From Actinostola sp. cb2023 (lineage: Eukaryota; Cnidaria; Anthozoa; Actiniaria; Actinostolidae), in assembly GCA_033675265.1 (NCBI GenBank), contig JAUJYZ010000135.1, forward strand, positions 1-64,000: DNA of 64,000 nucleotides, read 5' to 3'. The translations under genes were made by a program, and so were the position numbers. This document shows, piece after piece, positions 18,900 through 30,597 of the stretch (its first letter is position 1; each line of letters starts with the position of its first letter). Below the pieces are notes generated by a model, which did no database searches, was not told the origin of the DNA, and worked only from the letters and a program-made list of their open reading frames with translations.

Positions 18900-20029
18900 T
18901 TACAAATCTTCTTTTCTTCTATGTACGCTATGTGAAAGGTTGATATCCTCTAGATTTGGTTCATAACCGGGTAGGTACCCGACTACAGGGTATTTTGCCA
19001 TGTACACTTTGTGGAATGTGTCTTCCAGTTGATTTAATTCTTCTGTGCTGAGGCCGTCCTTTGAAAGATTACAAATAAATATTCTATTAAAAGAAATCAC
19101 AGAAAACAATGTTTGTATCATTAAATAATTATTTTCGAAGAAAAAAAAAATTTACAGCAGAAAAAAAAAATTCTAGCAGAGCGAGGTTTCGATCCTCGGA
19201 CCTCTGGGTTATGGGCCCAGCACGCTTCCACTGCGCCACTCTGCTCTCATGTTAAAACTTACGAAAGAATAAACTATATAAAGCCATTGTTTTATGAACA
19301 GTTGCGAAGTATTTGGAATCAAACCTGAAAACTCATCAATACGACATAACGATGATTTCTTTGTCACTACAGAGGAGTACATGTTCGCTTTATTTGATCT
19401 GCTGCATACTGCCATCAAACGCATATGCCATTGTAGTGTTGTCGCGTGACATGACCGGTCCATACACCATTCACGTATAAAAATACTTACAAGATTTCCA
19501 TTTAAGTTAATGGAGAGTAGAGAATGCTTTGCTATAGCTCTTGAACCATCTTTACCCGTCAACAGGCTATAACGTTGTCCAGGGCCATACAAATCTAGTG
19601 TCAAAGGGAATACCTTAGATGCATACTGAGTTCGAATGTATATTAACCGCAGGCGACCGGGAAATAATGCTAAAAAAATGGCAGTGATTTAGTAATATGT
19701 CATTTACCTTTGGCTTCGCTGACGTCAAATACAACTCCCTTCACGGCTGCATAGATAGGCAGGGCTGGCTAGAAATTTAAACACGCTTAAGTCTTATATA
19801 TCAGTGAGTTGCGAGTGACAATTGGACAAGTGATTACTGAAGTGAGACCTACGTTTTGCCCATTGTAGCTTGACAACTCTTCGTTAGTAAGTATTCGATG
19901 TGACGGGTCGGTAAGGAGGTTTACATCCAGGTCGGCAAACGGTGGATGAGGTGGTTCCTCCCTCACATCGACAGCTGAATCTGAAGCAACAACGAAAACA
20001 AACACTACATACCATGAGAAGAACGCCAT
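18900..20029 (-). CDS. NENF: Neudesin-like secreted/ER cytochrome b5-fold protein
   Basis: Four exons, right to left: 19853-20029, 19708-19768, 19491-19594, 18900-19058; phases 0, 1, 0 close and give 166 residues (human neudesin about 172). Residues 1-20 (MAFFSWYVVFVFVVASDSA) form a signal peptide. The cytochrome b5-like heme/steroid-binding fold follows: RILTNEELSSYNGQN, PIYAAVKGVVFDVSEAK, DLYGPGQRYSLLTGKDGSRA, then EELNQLEDTFHKVYMAKYPV. The C-terminus is KEDL, an ER-retrieval-like tetrapeptide. Members of the family are secreted or ER-resident and bind heme. A slightly different exon 1/2 junction (GTAG then CCCTG) is also in frame and would change two residues. The last intron holds a tRNA gene. 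An AATAAA word about 90 bp downstream lies between two CACAGG-type repeat ends. Confidence 0.93.
19157..19173 (-). terminator. Pol III terminator of the tRNA gene
   Basis: Minus-strand reading leaves the tRNA 3' end as GAATTTTTTTTTTCTG; four or more T end Pol III transcription. Confidence 0.8.
19174..19245 (-). tRNA. Initiator tRNA-Met (CAT)
   Basis: A 72-nt gene: acceptor stem AGCAGAG/CTCTGCT with discriminator A, D-arm word TGGCGCAGTGG (A box), anticodon arm GGGCCCATAACCC with the three G:C pairs typical of initiators, T-arm GGATCGAAACC (B box with A54-type loop). No CCA is encoded. A T10 run directly 3' (minus strand, complement of 19161-19170) is a Pol III terminator. It lies in the last intron of the neudesin gene, same strand. 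Confidence 0.95.
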
Positions 20030-20512
20030 TGTATATAGAGCGTGACATTGTAGCGTTACTCAACTAAGAGTAACGCTATGACCACTATGACAGAAATATA
20101 CAAATCTAGACGAGAGTGAAACATATTTGACGGACGAAAACTTTATCAATATCATATTCATCAAAATATATGAGTTTTTTTTACAATCCGCCTATTTACA
20201 AATACACTGTGACAGAAGAGACGATTGCCACTGCGCATTCATTCCGCGCATCTTAATTTTTACTTGCGCTATTTTCGCGGATAAACGCGATTTTTTGTCG
20301 AACAATGACGGAAAAATCTTTCAAAAAAATATCATTCTTTAGTCAAAGTTTCATTTTACCCAGATAATGATAATACTGGGGATAAAAAACTCCACCCCAG
20401 TCTATCCCCCATATTAAATATAAACTTCACAAACGAACTCGGTGACCGGAATCTGCATTGCAGTGGGTCCTGCTGAACTTTCTCACCGTATAAAATCCCT
20501 TTCACCTCAAAG

Positions 20513-20751
20513 GCAGCCCAACCATTGCTTTTGAGGCCATCACGTGACTGGAGTTTCATACCTTGTTTCAATCAGTACACATGAACGGGCGCGTCCTGCG
20601 GGACGCACACAGGGAGCCCAACATAATACGTTACTAAGCACAGGAAGCCCAACATAATACGTATTGCGCGCGTACACGAAACCCATCAAAAAAAGACGCC
20701 ATTATCCTTTTATTTATTATTTAGTAGCCTCAAAAGCAATGGTTGGGCGCC
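20513..20751. repeat. Short inverted repeat with CACAGG-type ends between
   Basis: GCCCAACCATTGCTTTTGAG at about 20517 is repeated inverted at about 20727-20746. Between them are two copies of an AGCCCAACATAATACG word preceded by CACAGG, the terminal signature seen at 18470. Confidence 0.6.
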
Positions 20752-21067
20752 TATGTCACATCCATGGTTTTATGCCATAAAACCATGGAGGAAAGAAACC
20801 TGATATAACTGACAAAGGAAGTTCTATTTTCTTGGTCTAGGATAGGACGCACCGCGTGATATATCATGGAACAGTATTAAATAAACAAATATTTATCATA
20901 TGTAGCGATAATTTTTTTTTTTTTTCCAAGCGCAGGCGGTATCCGAATCCTTCAATTTGATTGGTTCGCTGCGCGGGCCGTATTTTCCTATCTCTGCCCT
21001 AGGTCCACGGTATCCATTTTATAATAAGTGCTTAAATTCAGTCAGTGTTGTCGAGGGAAATAAATAA
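20752..21067. other. Gene-free stretch
   Basis: Short palindrome CCATGGTTTTATG/CATAAAACCATGG near 20761-20790, a T14 run near 20915; otherwise nothing recognised. Confidence 0.4.
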
Positions 21068-21181
21068 ATAAGTTATTTACCGACTTTAGGTCGGTCCGTA
21101 TAGTGAAAAACTGTGCACTTTCAAGACCTCGGGCACAGATTTTCCCTGTACGGACCTCCCAGTTGGTAAATAACCTATTAC
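21068..21181. mobile_element. Hairpin MITE
   Basis: AATAAGTTATTTACCGAC pairs with TTGGTAAATAACCTATT; an inner GGTCCGTA/TACGGACC pair supports a fold-back of 114 bp. Confidence 0.65.
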
Positions 21182-21265
21182 TCTAAAGCGCTTTACAAAA
21201 ATAACAAGAACATATCGTATATCGTTAAAAAAGTATACATGTAAAATATTAAAAAAGACGAGATG

Positions 21266-22780
21266 TGTACAGGACCCGAAATGATCCCTGGCTCCGAAAT
21301 GATCCCTGGCCCCGAAATGATCCCCAAAGTGGTTAGACTGGCTCCGAAATGATCCCGGACCCGAAATGATCCCCAGACTGGCTCTGAAATGATCCCCAGA
21401 CTGGCTCTGAAATGATCCCCAGTGAAATTCAGGAATGGTTGAATTCAGTCCCGTAGATTAATTCCTTGGCCAACAAATTCTCAATGAAAATTATTATAGC
21501 GTTTATTTATTTTATTGAACAACTGAACGAGATTACATGTATACTTTTTATCAACTGTATTTTAATTGAATTGTAATGATACTCAAAGGAGGATATAAAT
21601 AAATACAAATCACTCTGTCACATTAAACCCAAATCAACCAATCATAATGGACCGTTCCCACGCCTGAAATGGACAAGATACGATTACGAAATCAAAACAT
21701 TTTTACATGAAAGATAAGATGATCAAACCACTGAATGAATAAAATTCAAGAATCAGAATCTCTATCACGTGTATATCTCAGAAGCTGTGAATAGAAATCG
21801 TGTGTCGCAGTCCATGGTCGCAGTTTACTGGGAAGAAATTTCAATTATTTTATTCACACATATAAAGAATTCTTTTATATTTTATACTTTTATATTTTTA
21901 TAAAGAATTATTTTATATTTTATGCTTTTATATTTTTATAAAGAATTATTTTATATTTTATACTTTTATATTTTTATAAAGAATTATTTTAATCACACAT
22001 ATATATTCACGTAAACATTAATACACCACACATTTTCTTTAAAGCCCTTTAAAATCACCATGCAAAAATATACGACGGCACTTCACTTGGTTGATCGAAC
22101 CAAATGACTAGTTTATGATTGATATTCTTACAATATTTCGGCCTAGCTTGTAATATTGTGAAATTACTGTTACATGATTTAATACTGACGATTCTGCAAT
22201 AGGGTCGTCTCGCGTAGACGAAAATCATACTCGCTGTCCAGACGAAACTAGCATACTGTAAGAGTATTGAGACAAAGAAGGAAGAAGTAGATTATAACAA
22301 TAATAATAATGTCGGGACATGAGTTTAATTGATTTCACAGAAGTTCATAATAATGAATGAAACTATAACTATAAGCATAGCACTTTGATTATGTAAGAAT
22401 ATAACTAATAAATTATCCAAAGAAACATCTAGACGTTCACAATAGATTCGTAACATTTCATGATTTGATATATATTAGAAAAAGAAAGGAAGAAAGAAAG
22501 ATAGAGAGAGAAAGGCGAAAGGAAGGAAGAAAGATAGAGAGAGAAATGCGAAGGGAAGGAAGAAAAAAAACCCCACAGAAACAGAAGAAAGAAAAAGAGA
22601 AAAAGAAAGGAACGGCCGGACTGAATACAACCATTCCCGAATTTCACTGGGGATCATTTCAGAGCCAGTCTGGGGATCATTTCGGGTCCGGGATCATTTC
22701 GGAGCCAGTCTAGACACTTTGGGGATCATTTCGGGGCCAGGGATCATTTCGGAGCCAGGGATCATTTCGGGTCCTGTACA
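21266..22780. mobile_element. 1.5-kb nonautonomous element with inverted minisatellite ends
   Basis: The left end (about 21266-21450) and right end (about 22610-22780) are inverted copies opening TGTACAGGACCCGAAATGAT. Each contains six or more GAAATGATCCC units spaced by short GC-rich linkers. The 4-bp direct repeat GATG flanks both ends (21262-21265, 22781-22784). The interior has no transposase frame; it has AT-rich period-about-70 repeats (21860-21980) and a GAAAG purine tract (22465-22615). Confidence 0.82.
22465..22615. repeat. Purine-rich GAAAG/GGAAG tract
   Basis: Imperfect GAAAGGAAGAAAGA and GAGAGAAA units; the arginine/lysine frame across it is low complexity, not a gene. Confidence 0.85.
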
Positions 22781-22975
22781 GATGCCATAAAATGGAAGAT
22801 AGAAAATATTTAAAAAACGATTTATAAGATAATTTAAATAAATCTAATGAATCGTAAATCCACTGGTAGTTGATTCGACAAGGAAGGTGACGGAGGCCAA
22901 GCTGAAACTAGTCCCGGACCACCAAAAGTTGTTCTCTTAATTACTCTCTTTCAGTATATAATAATAATAATAACA

Positions 22976-23000
22976 TGAAGAAGAAGAAGAAGCCGAAGAA

Positions 23001-23032
<32 letters not shown>

Positions 23033-23237
23033 AGAATTGAAGAAGAAGCCGAGAAGAAGAAGAAGAATTGAAGAAGAAGAAGAAGAATTAAGAAGAAGAA
23101 AGAGAAGAAGCAGAATTAAGAAAGAAGAGAAGAAGAAGAAGAAGAAGAAGAAGAAGAAGAAGAAGAAGAAGAAGAAGAAGAAGAAGAAGAAGCAGAAAAA
23201 GCAGAAAAAGCAGATGAGAAAGAAGAAGAAGAAGAAG

Positions 23238-23269
<32 letters not shown>

Positions 23270-23428
23270 GAAAAAGCAGAAAAAAAGAAGAAGAAGAAAA
23301 AGCAGAAAGAAAAGAAGAAGAAGAAGAAAGAAGAAGAAGAAGAAGAAGAAGAAGAAGAAGAAGAAGAAGAAGAAGAAGAAGAAGAAGAAGAAGAAGAAGA
23401 AGAAGAAGAAGCAGCAGCAGCAGAAGAG
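22976..23428. repeat. GAA microsatellite, about 450 bp
   Basis: Nearly pure (GAA)n with AAAGCAG interruptions, almost all purine on the plus strand. It generates poly-lysine and poly-leucine frames that are not genes. Confidence 0.95.
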
Positions 23429-24420
23429 TAATGTATCTAAAATGTTTCATTTATGATTTAAAAGTATCAACTAATTCTAGATGTTTTGGAACGCACGCAG
23501 TTCATACGAAAGCTAGTGTTATTGAGGATATGGATTATTGACTAGAACGAGTAACTCTTACATAAACTATAGGACTAGTACGAACAGGTGCGAGCATAGA
23601 ATGCCTTAAAGCTGCTTATCAACAATAAACGGAACTGAAACTGTCAAATCAGTAGTCAAAGGAGTGATGCTAGTGCAGTTCATTTCCTAACTTCGATCAC
23701 ACCAACCATCCATGATCTATTTATAAACAATCTTGATAACAGAGCAGAAAATTAGTGTTTCAGTGAATAGATAAGAAAAGAGGATACTTTGGACCATAAT
23801 GTCAGTATAAACTAAATAATGTCATTCACGTTTGAGAAGCTAGTATATAGGCCTAACTCTGATGACTACCCGTGTATGATGTGACAATTCTACCAGAACG
23901 TAGAAGAGCCCTTCTGAAAATCAGCTTTGCTGACGTAGGCCGTCTGTAAAAAGATTTTATTTAAAAAAAAAAACTGATGTCAAAGAACCCACTCGAGTTG
24001 AATACAAGTCATACTGTTTAAAAATATAATTTCTCGTTGTAACCAGTATCCCCGACCTCAAGTTCAAGTTTCAAGTTCAGTTTATTTCACGTCTCGAAGC
24101 AACTCGAAGTGATTGTTTTTTTTCCACTTCGAAATGTTGCCCAAAACCGAATTAATTACAGTAATTACGTATACGATGTGGGATTTTAATTAAAAAGAGT
24201 TCGAGTTCCTGTCGCCTTATTCTACCACGGCACAATCAAACTCTCTTGGTTTGCGAAAATAACTACTATGTCGACACCTGCGCGCGGACACATTCGGGAC
24301 TTAGCTATTGTTTGGGCGCCAAAGATGCAGTGTTGAACGTTGGCATCTTTTGGAAACTTTGGAAGAAATTAATGGAAAGTTAGAGTCCATGAAGTTCTTC
24401 TGAGCGTCAGCCCTAGAAGG
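23429..24420. other. Gene-free stretch
   Basis: No gene, RNA or clean inverted repeat recognised; scattered short frames only. Confidence 0.4.
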
Positions 24421-24439
24421 AAAGGAGATAGAGAGAAAT

Positions 24440-24495
24440 AGCTGGCCCCAGGCCCCGATGGGATTCGAACCCACGCCCCTCTCCTTTCCTAGTAT
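24440..24495 (-). repeat. tRNA-like T-arm fragment, possible SINE remnant
   Basis: Read on the minus strand, GTGGGTTCGAATCCCAT is a perfect T-arm with a B-box (GGTTCGAATCC). The partner acceptor, D and anticodon arms are absent upstream, so it is not a complete tRNA gene. Confidence 0.45.
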
Positions 24496-24809
24496 TATTT
24501 GGGCTAAAGTTGAAAATTTAGGGATTTGTTTAATATTTATAATTACCGCTAAATGTTCGCGTTTTGATATCATTTTCATGTAGAAATGTGTTCGTGGTGG
24601 ATATGAAGCTTAGTTAGAAGAGGATTAAAAGCTTTATGATTTTAAACCCGACTAGTCGATCGAGTTCATTATCTTCTCCAATGTCGATATCTAATCTTCA
24701 AGTCACAGCTCCCCGGGGAACAGAATTTGCCAGATAAGCTCCTCCGATCCTCCATAACAAAAAGAAATCATAGTTACTCTAGCTCTCCGCATCAGTACTG
24801 AATACCGAT

Positions 24810-25020
24810 TACTAATGATGCATGATGATGATGAATGATGATTACAAGATGATGATGATTACAAGATGACGATGTTACAAAATGATGATGATTACAAGAT
24901 GTCGATGTTACAAGATGATGATGATTACACTGATGATGATGACTACAAGTGAAGACCGGCAATGATTGCACGATGACGATATTTCAAGAATGATGATGAT
25001 TACAAGATAACGATGATTGG
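24810..25020. repeat. Degenerate GATGATGATTACAAGAT repeat
   Basis: About eight imperfect units of GATGATGATTACAAGATG with variants. No open frame is maintained through it. Confidence 0.85.
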
Positions 25021-25541
25021 AATGGTTAGCAATTTGGAATATCTTCAACAACACAACATTCGACGTCTTCGTTGAGCAGATTAGAAAACACAGAAACTAG
25101 TGAATCCCGACCGCCATCGTAGCAGCATTGCATTAAAACAAAAAACAAAATTCAATCTTTAGAAGAAAAAGAAGAAAGAATTGAAGAGACGGTTGATTAT
25201 TGGTGAGAATGATTGATTATTGGATATTTTTTTTGGTATGTATCAAGCAATACCCATTTACGTTCAAGTTCTGTAGATAACAATCATGTTACCTTGCTTG
25301 GTCTGCATAAATAAATCATTGATTCGTACGTATATATTCACTTGATTTAACATCATACTCAGACCATCCAATAATTGTTTTATTATTTATTCAAAATATT
25401 GTCATTAAGCTTTCGTGCATAAATCAGTATTTAAAACATTTTCCAGTCAGTTTGGCAGTCACTGAAATATTCTTCACACCATAGTTTGCATTGGTAGCCC
25501 GTTTTGGCATATGTTCTTGAAGAAATGGTCAACGCTCAGTG

Positions 25542-25685
25542 TGCGTCCATCCAGTTATGGATGCACGCGGGAGGCTGCTAAGCACGAGAGAAGCGTAAAA
25601 GTCGCACGAGGCGTAGCCGAGTGCGACTCTAGCTTCTTGAGTGCTCAGCAGCCGACCAAGTGCATCCATAACTCGATGGATGCAC
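25542..25685. mobile_element. Hairpin MITE with GTAGCCGAG loop
   Basis: TCCAGTTATGGATGCACGCGG on the left pairs with GTGCATCCATAACTCGATGG on the right; inner GTCGCAC/GTGCGAC encloses loop GAGGCGTAGCCGA. A single arm recurs at about 25802-25830. Confidence 0.75.
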
Positions 25686-25985
25686 AGCTGAAGCGTTAAC
25701 CATTTCTTTTATATGACATAGTCACTGCAAATTCAAATAAAGCAATTTTATTTTCCAATTGATTTCAGAGCGCGCGCTATGCCGATGACGTGAGCGTGCG
25801 TCCATTGAGTTATGGATGCACGCTCGCGCAAGCTAATTAGCCAATCACAGCGCGCGTTATGTCAATGCTATGTTATAACATTCTTTGTCGCTTAAAACTT
25901 TTCGTTCTTTTTTTATCGGTGAGTGAATGAGGGAAACCTTCCTTGATCACAAGAAGCCATTTTCCCGCTCTCTTTCTATAATAAT

Positions 25986-26121
25986 AATAAGGAAGCGATA
26001 ACCCCACGTTAGAACACACTCAACACTACAGAAAAATCGTGGATTCGTTTCCCACCTGGGGCTCAGATTTTTCTGTAGTGGTTGAGTGTGTTCTAACGTG
26101 GGGTTATCGCTTCCTTATTCA
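25986..26121. mobile_element. Hairpin MITE, 50-bp arms
   Basis: GGAAGCGATAACCCCACGTT and 30 further bases pair almost perfectly with the right arm (AACGTGGGGTTATCGCTTCC), leaving a 27-base loop. Confidence 0.85.
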
Positions 26122-26146
26122 TTTATATGTACTAGTATAATTCACC

Positions 26147-26178
<32 letters not shown>

Positions 26179-26379
26179 CTTTATTTTGAGTGGGTTTACA
26201 AATACAGCAATACAACAATACTGGTTTCCAATTTGGCCCACTAGATATAATAACAAACAATTAATGGACGAGTCTGAGTATGACCAAGGTGGCGGTTATC
26301 TGCTGTCTTGGTTATGACTAGAACAATGGCCTAAATTTAATCTTAAATGGCGTAAAAAGTCGTTTTCTTATATTGCTAG

Positions 26380-26600
26380 CAATTCTTTGATTTTAGCTAT
26401 TATTAAACTGACCTGAATCTAAACCCAATTAACCTTTGTAGTATGTATGTGAAAAAAACAATTGAAAAAAATGGAACTATAGAGGGCTTATTCATCAATT
26501 TTATGATGGAAATTACCCACAATGCACCCGATATATTGATATATTGATATATTTGATTTTTACAGAATTTTTGCAAATTGCTGTATATCATATAGTTAGT
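26380..26600. mobile_element. MITE copy related to 52064-52329
   Basis: Shares CACATACATACTACAAAGGTT-type, ATTTTATGATGGAAATTACC and CACCCGATATATTGATATAT words (opposite orientation) with 52064-52329. One end GAATTTTTGCAAATTGCTG is visible. Confidence 0.65.
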
Positions 26601-26726
26601 TATGGCAAATATATAGTTAGGACATTTACAATTATATTGGATATAGTAAGAATATTTATATGCATTTAGATTTTATAATTATATAGTTAGGACATTTAAT
26701 TTACACATTTGGATAATTATTATATA

Positions 26727-27019
26727 CACTCAATTGCAGAAACGTTGTAGTATACATTTGTACAAATATCTAATGAGATGCAAAATGTTAAACATGCGCG
26801 CTAAAATACAACTGTTTAAGCACAAATTAGTGCTGAAAATTATTGTGTTGTCCTTGTTGCAATTGGATGCGATACTAATCTAAAATTGATGATTCTGATA
26901 GTATATTAGAAGAAAATAAGCGATGTTTCGCACTTTGTATCTCATTAGATATCTTGTATCTCATTAGATATTTGTATAAATGTATACTATTATTACTACA
27001 ACCTTTCTGTAATTGAGTG
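26727..27019. mobile_element. 293-bp MITE, TA-rich target
   Basis: Inverted ends CACTCAATTGCAGAAACG and complement, arms about 60 bp including AAATATCTAATGAGATGC; TATATA on both sides. Confidence 0.8.
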
Positions 27020-27639
27020 TATATATCATATATATATATTCCCACTTTCTGATTTGGAAGCCAAATATTTAGAAGACTCTACGTCAATCGCACAAAGGGC
27101 GGGAAATTGGCTTCCTGTTTTCAAGGAAGGTTTCCCTCATTCACCGATAAAGAAAGGACCAAACTTTTAAACGACAAAGCTAGACAGAACAAATGCCAAA
27201 AAGGATAACCGCCCACTTTGGGCTGTATAATTGTTCATGACATACTCAGCCTCCATCCGAAGGCCGGACGTAAATCTTGAGGTATAGATCTCCCTTGTTA
27301 TATGGCACTAGCTACTTCCGGTAAAATCGCGTGATCTGATTGGTTGTTTAATGGACAAGATTCTCCGATAATACCCGTGGGCGATTAATGAATTTTCTGA
27401 CTTGATAGCTACAAATAATCAGCTAAAATGCCATATAATCAGTAAACAACTTAATAACCTCGCTTGCTCGTTCAGTACAGGAAAATATCAGACCTCGATT
27501 AAAAATACCATATAATAAACAACTTAATAACCTCGCTTGCTTGATCAGTACAGTAAAATATCAGACCTCGGTCTTTTTTGTACTGCACAAGATGTTTTCC
27601 TGTACTAAGCTCGCACTATTTGGCACGGCATAATATATG

Positions 27640-27752
27640 CCGTGTTTACACTTGAGCGCTTTACCAAGGTATAAATCAGAAAACTAAGGTTAACCGCTCA
27701 ACAATTAACAATAGTTTTCTAATTTCTACCAAGGTTCGGTAATAAATATTAT
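27640..27752. mobile_element. Truncated copy of MITE at 28641
   Basis: From GCCGTGTTTACACTTGAGCG to TACCAAGGTTCGGTAA it matches 28641-28742 with few changes; the right terminus is missing. Confidence 0.75.
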
Positions 27753-28640
27753 TATTACTCAGTAGAGAGTGGCTTCCTGTAATCAAGGAGGGTTTTTCTC
27801 GCTGACAAAAAAAAATAACGAAGATTTTTGAATGAGTAAAAGAGTTATTGAATTCGGTTTTCGTAGATCTGTTGGTGCGTGATCAGCCACAGGCTTCGAT
27901 AACAGATAACAACTAGATAGCAGATAACAGCCCCCTCTACTCACGACAGCCTCTTCCAACAATTGTTTGTTAATCCACTTTTTCATAAGTGAATATAGTA
28001 TACTTAATTAATATATAATCGACAGTTGACTAGTGGCCAAAAACATCGCCACAAAAGGTGGGAATGTGTTCAAATGATGCATGACTCCTTGTGTGTCGCC
28101 TCTACGTACGGAGTTAACGACCAAAACAATAACAAAGTGGGAGTTCCGGCATTTGCGTCATCCCACAAAAATATCCAAACAAACTGAGCGAAATTGTCCT
28201 CGGGCTTGCTAAGCCCAAATACTCACTTCTAAATTAAGACTCGTAAAACTGACTTGATTCAACATCAGTGTTTTTAAAATGTGCGATGCATAAACTGATA
28301 ATACACCAAAATTATACACCCACTTATGGATGTTGCGGAAGCAACAATCAAGCATCGAATAATGTCTGCCATGCTGTTTGTTTCAGTCTTCTTAATCACC
28401 ACACTACAACCTAGCTGATCGCAGTCCTGAGCGCTACGTTAGAACAGCAACGCTGACTTTGTATAAAGGTGAGAAAAACGGACCAAAATCAATGTCGAAA
28501 GTAGAAAATCATTGCTCATTCATTTATAAATTAGGCCTTTATCATGAACGGAAGAAAGTTTCATTAACGAATGCGATTAACGGCGTTAGGTTGCTTGGGA
28601 TCAGTAATTCAAGGGATAAACACCGTATTTCGGCCGTCAA

Positions 28641-28781
28641 TGCCGTGTTTACACTTGAGCGCTTTACCAAGGTACAAATCAGAAAACTGAGGTTAACTGC
28701 CGAACAAACAATAGTTTTCTAATTTCTACCAAGGTTCGGTAACTCGTTTACTTCAGTAAACCACCAAGTGTAAACACGGCA
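28641..28781. mobile_element. 141-bp MITE, TGCCGTGTTTACACTTG ends
   Basis: TGCCGTGTTTACACTTG at 28641 and CAAGTGTAAACACGGCA ending 28781 are exact inverted ends; inner AAACTGAGG and ACCAAGG words match the truncated copy at 27640. Confidence 0.85.
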
Positions 28782-30040
28782 TTAGCTAGACATAACCAGT
28801 ACCATATTTTATATAAATGACGACATTTTAATTTGGGATTTGAATTTTAAATCATATAACTTTCGACTTTTTGATGAATCAATTCGATCATGAACTGTAC
28901 AAGCCGTGAATTCGTAACGAGGCAGTAAACAAAGTGATATAATGATATAACCAGTGATAAATATAGGTTATGAGGGATGAGAGTTCAGGCCAACAGCTGC
29001 TGTGAAGTGACTAGAGTTAATGTCAATCGAGTTTGATAACAAACACCGACACTATGGAGTAACGATAAATAACGTTGTAATCTAGTGGAAAGCGAATCAG
29101 GACACTGACACACCGCCTTACAAATAGCCGCCATTGACAATGCACTAACCCCAAACAAAACTTCAACTCAAAATAGACGCAGTTTTACTCAACTGATTCA
29201 GTAAATATCGCTAAATAAAAATAAATCATGTCACTTTTGGTCATCAATTTAGTAATTGATGGCTGTGACTGACATAAGCGAGGCAAGGCATCAGAACTGC
29301 AAGAAAAACAGCCATCTTTCGCCCTTATCTTGGCGTTGGCGGATACTTTATATTATACCTGTGTGTGTCGTTTCTGAACTATTTCTGACGGCAAATGAGG
29401 CAGCCATTTTTGTGCTCAAAACTGAAAACAATATGTATACAAACACACTTTCAGTAGCACATCGTCAATTTTGGTGGCCAGTCATACTGCGCGAAGGGTT
29501 GAATCTCCTTGCAGGCATACTTACACATTGTTAACAAGTGCAGTGCCTCTCGGAAGTCAGTGAACTTCGCGTTGTGCTACCGGCTTTGCCCTGTCAGTTC
29601 GATCATATCGAACAACATCAACTATTACAAACACGACGGGTTTGTTGAGTCTGCCTAGACATCACGGTCCTGTACAATGAATTTTGCACAGAAATAGAGG
29701 CCGGGAAGCTACGGTGAAAAAGGTCAATTCTGAGGAGTATTTTGGTAAATCTCTTCTCGATATTCTGGTAATTTTGTTCGTCGTCCGTATGTGTGGGTAC
29801 AGCCGGGCTGGAGAGTCAGTATTGGCTGATGGCACTTTATATACGGTACATTTTAATACCCTCTATTATAATATCATAATGCCTCGTTTTACCGTATTAT
29901 ATGATACCAATTAATGGTGAATATTTACCGTATAATTTTAATTATCAGATAAATTTGCAAAAGTATTTGCAAAAGAGGGCCACAGGTTTTTCAGTATCAA
30001 CTGTTTTATGTGTCACCCTCTCAATCATGTAAATAATCTG
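28782..30040. other. Gene-free stretch
   Basis: Several short frames (for example 29256-29534 plus strand, 92 codons) lack family features. No splice-consistent gene model was found. Confidence 0.4.
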
Positions 30041-30041
30041 T

Positions 30042-30047
30042 TTATTA

Positions 30048-30146
<99 letters not shown>
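30042..30146. repeat. ATT microsatellite, about 100 bp
   Basis: Pure ATT repeats; yields poly-asparagine on the minus strand. Confidence 0.95.
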
Positions 30147-30597
30147 CCATCTTTTGATGAGAATTTATTGATGAAATCACACCGTGAAAAGTAAGGAAAG
30201 TTGTTTTTATTTTAAAATGATCTTGGAGTTCATGTAGCGATAGAAAACTCTCCCTGTCTTTTTGGATTCCTTTTGAAGCCCAAGCTTTATAATAGATTGG
30301 TCTTTTAGCATGCAATTCTTATAAGTGAATTATTCCAAATATTTGAAGATAGAACGGTTCCAACGGTATCGTCATAATGGATTTCGGACCATAGACTATC
30401 TCAAGTATTTCTTAAATACATTTTTCTGTGACATGATAGTATTTTGCTAGGTTGCCGCTGTAGAAGAAGTTAGTCCCGCCATAATCAAGACTGACATTCG
30501 TGGTCAAAAAAGAGTTTCCATTTTCCATGATTATTTTTATTTGCTTAGATAATTTTTAATCTATTGCTTATACTAACACTCTTAAGAATGATGCTTG

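Larger units (their letters stand above)
25885..27180. mobile_element. 1.3-kb TIR element with nested insertions
   Basis: Outer ends with TTTGTCGCTTAAAA and GAATGAGGGAAACCTTCCTT (about 25885-25975) recur inverted at about 27095-27180. Inside are the hairpin at 25986-26121, a copy of the repeat also seen at 52064, and the MITE at 26727-27019. Boundaries approximate. Confidence 0.65.

Noticed and set aside
19209..19604. 131-codon minus-strand frame as a single gene
   Set aside because: It is neudesin exon 3 read through its donor into the intron and the tRNA gene.
22976..23450. Poly-lysine and poly-leucine open frames
   Set aside because: Translation of the GAA microsatellite on the two strands.
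24440..24495. Complete tRNA gene
   Set aside because: Only the T-arm is tRNA-like; no matching acceptor, D or anticodon arm upstream.
24850..24910. GATTACAAGATGACGATG resembling a FLAG-tag coding sequence
   Set aside because: It is part of a degenerate GATGATGATTACAAGAT repeat, out of frame for a tag, with no vector sequence nearby.
30025..30315. Poly-asparagine frame resembling a low-complexity protozoan protein
   Set aside because: ATT repeat read on the minus strand.
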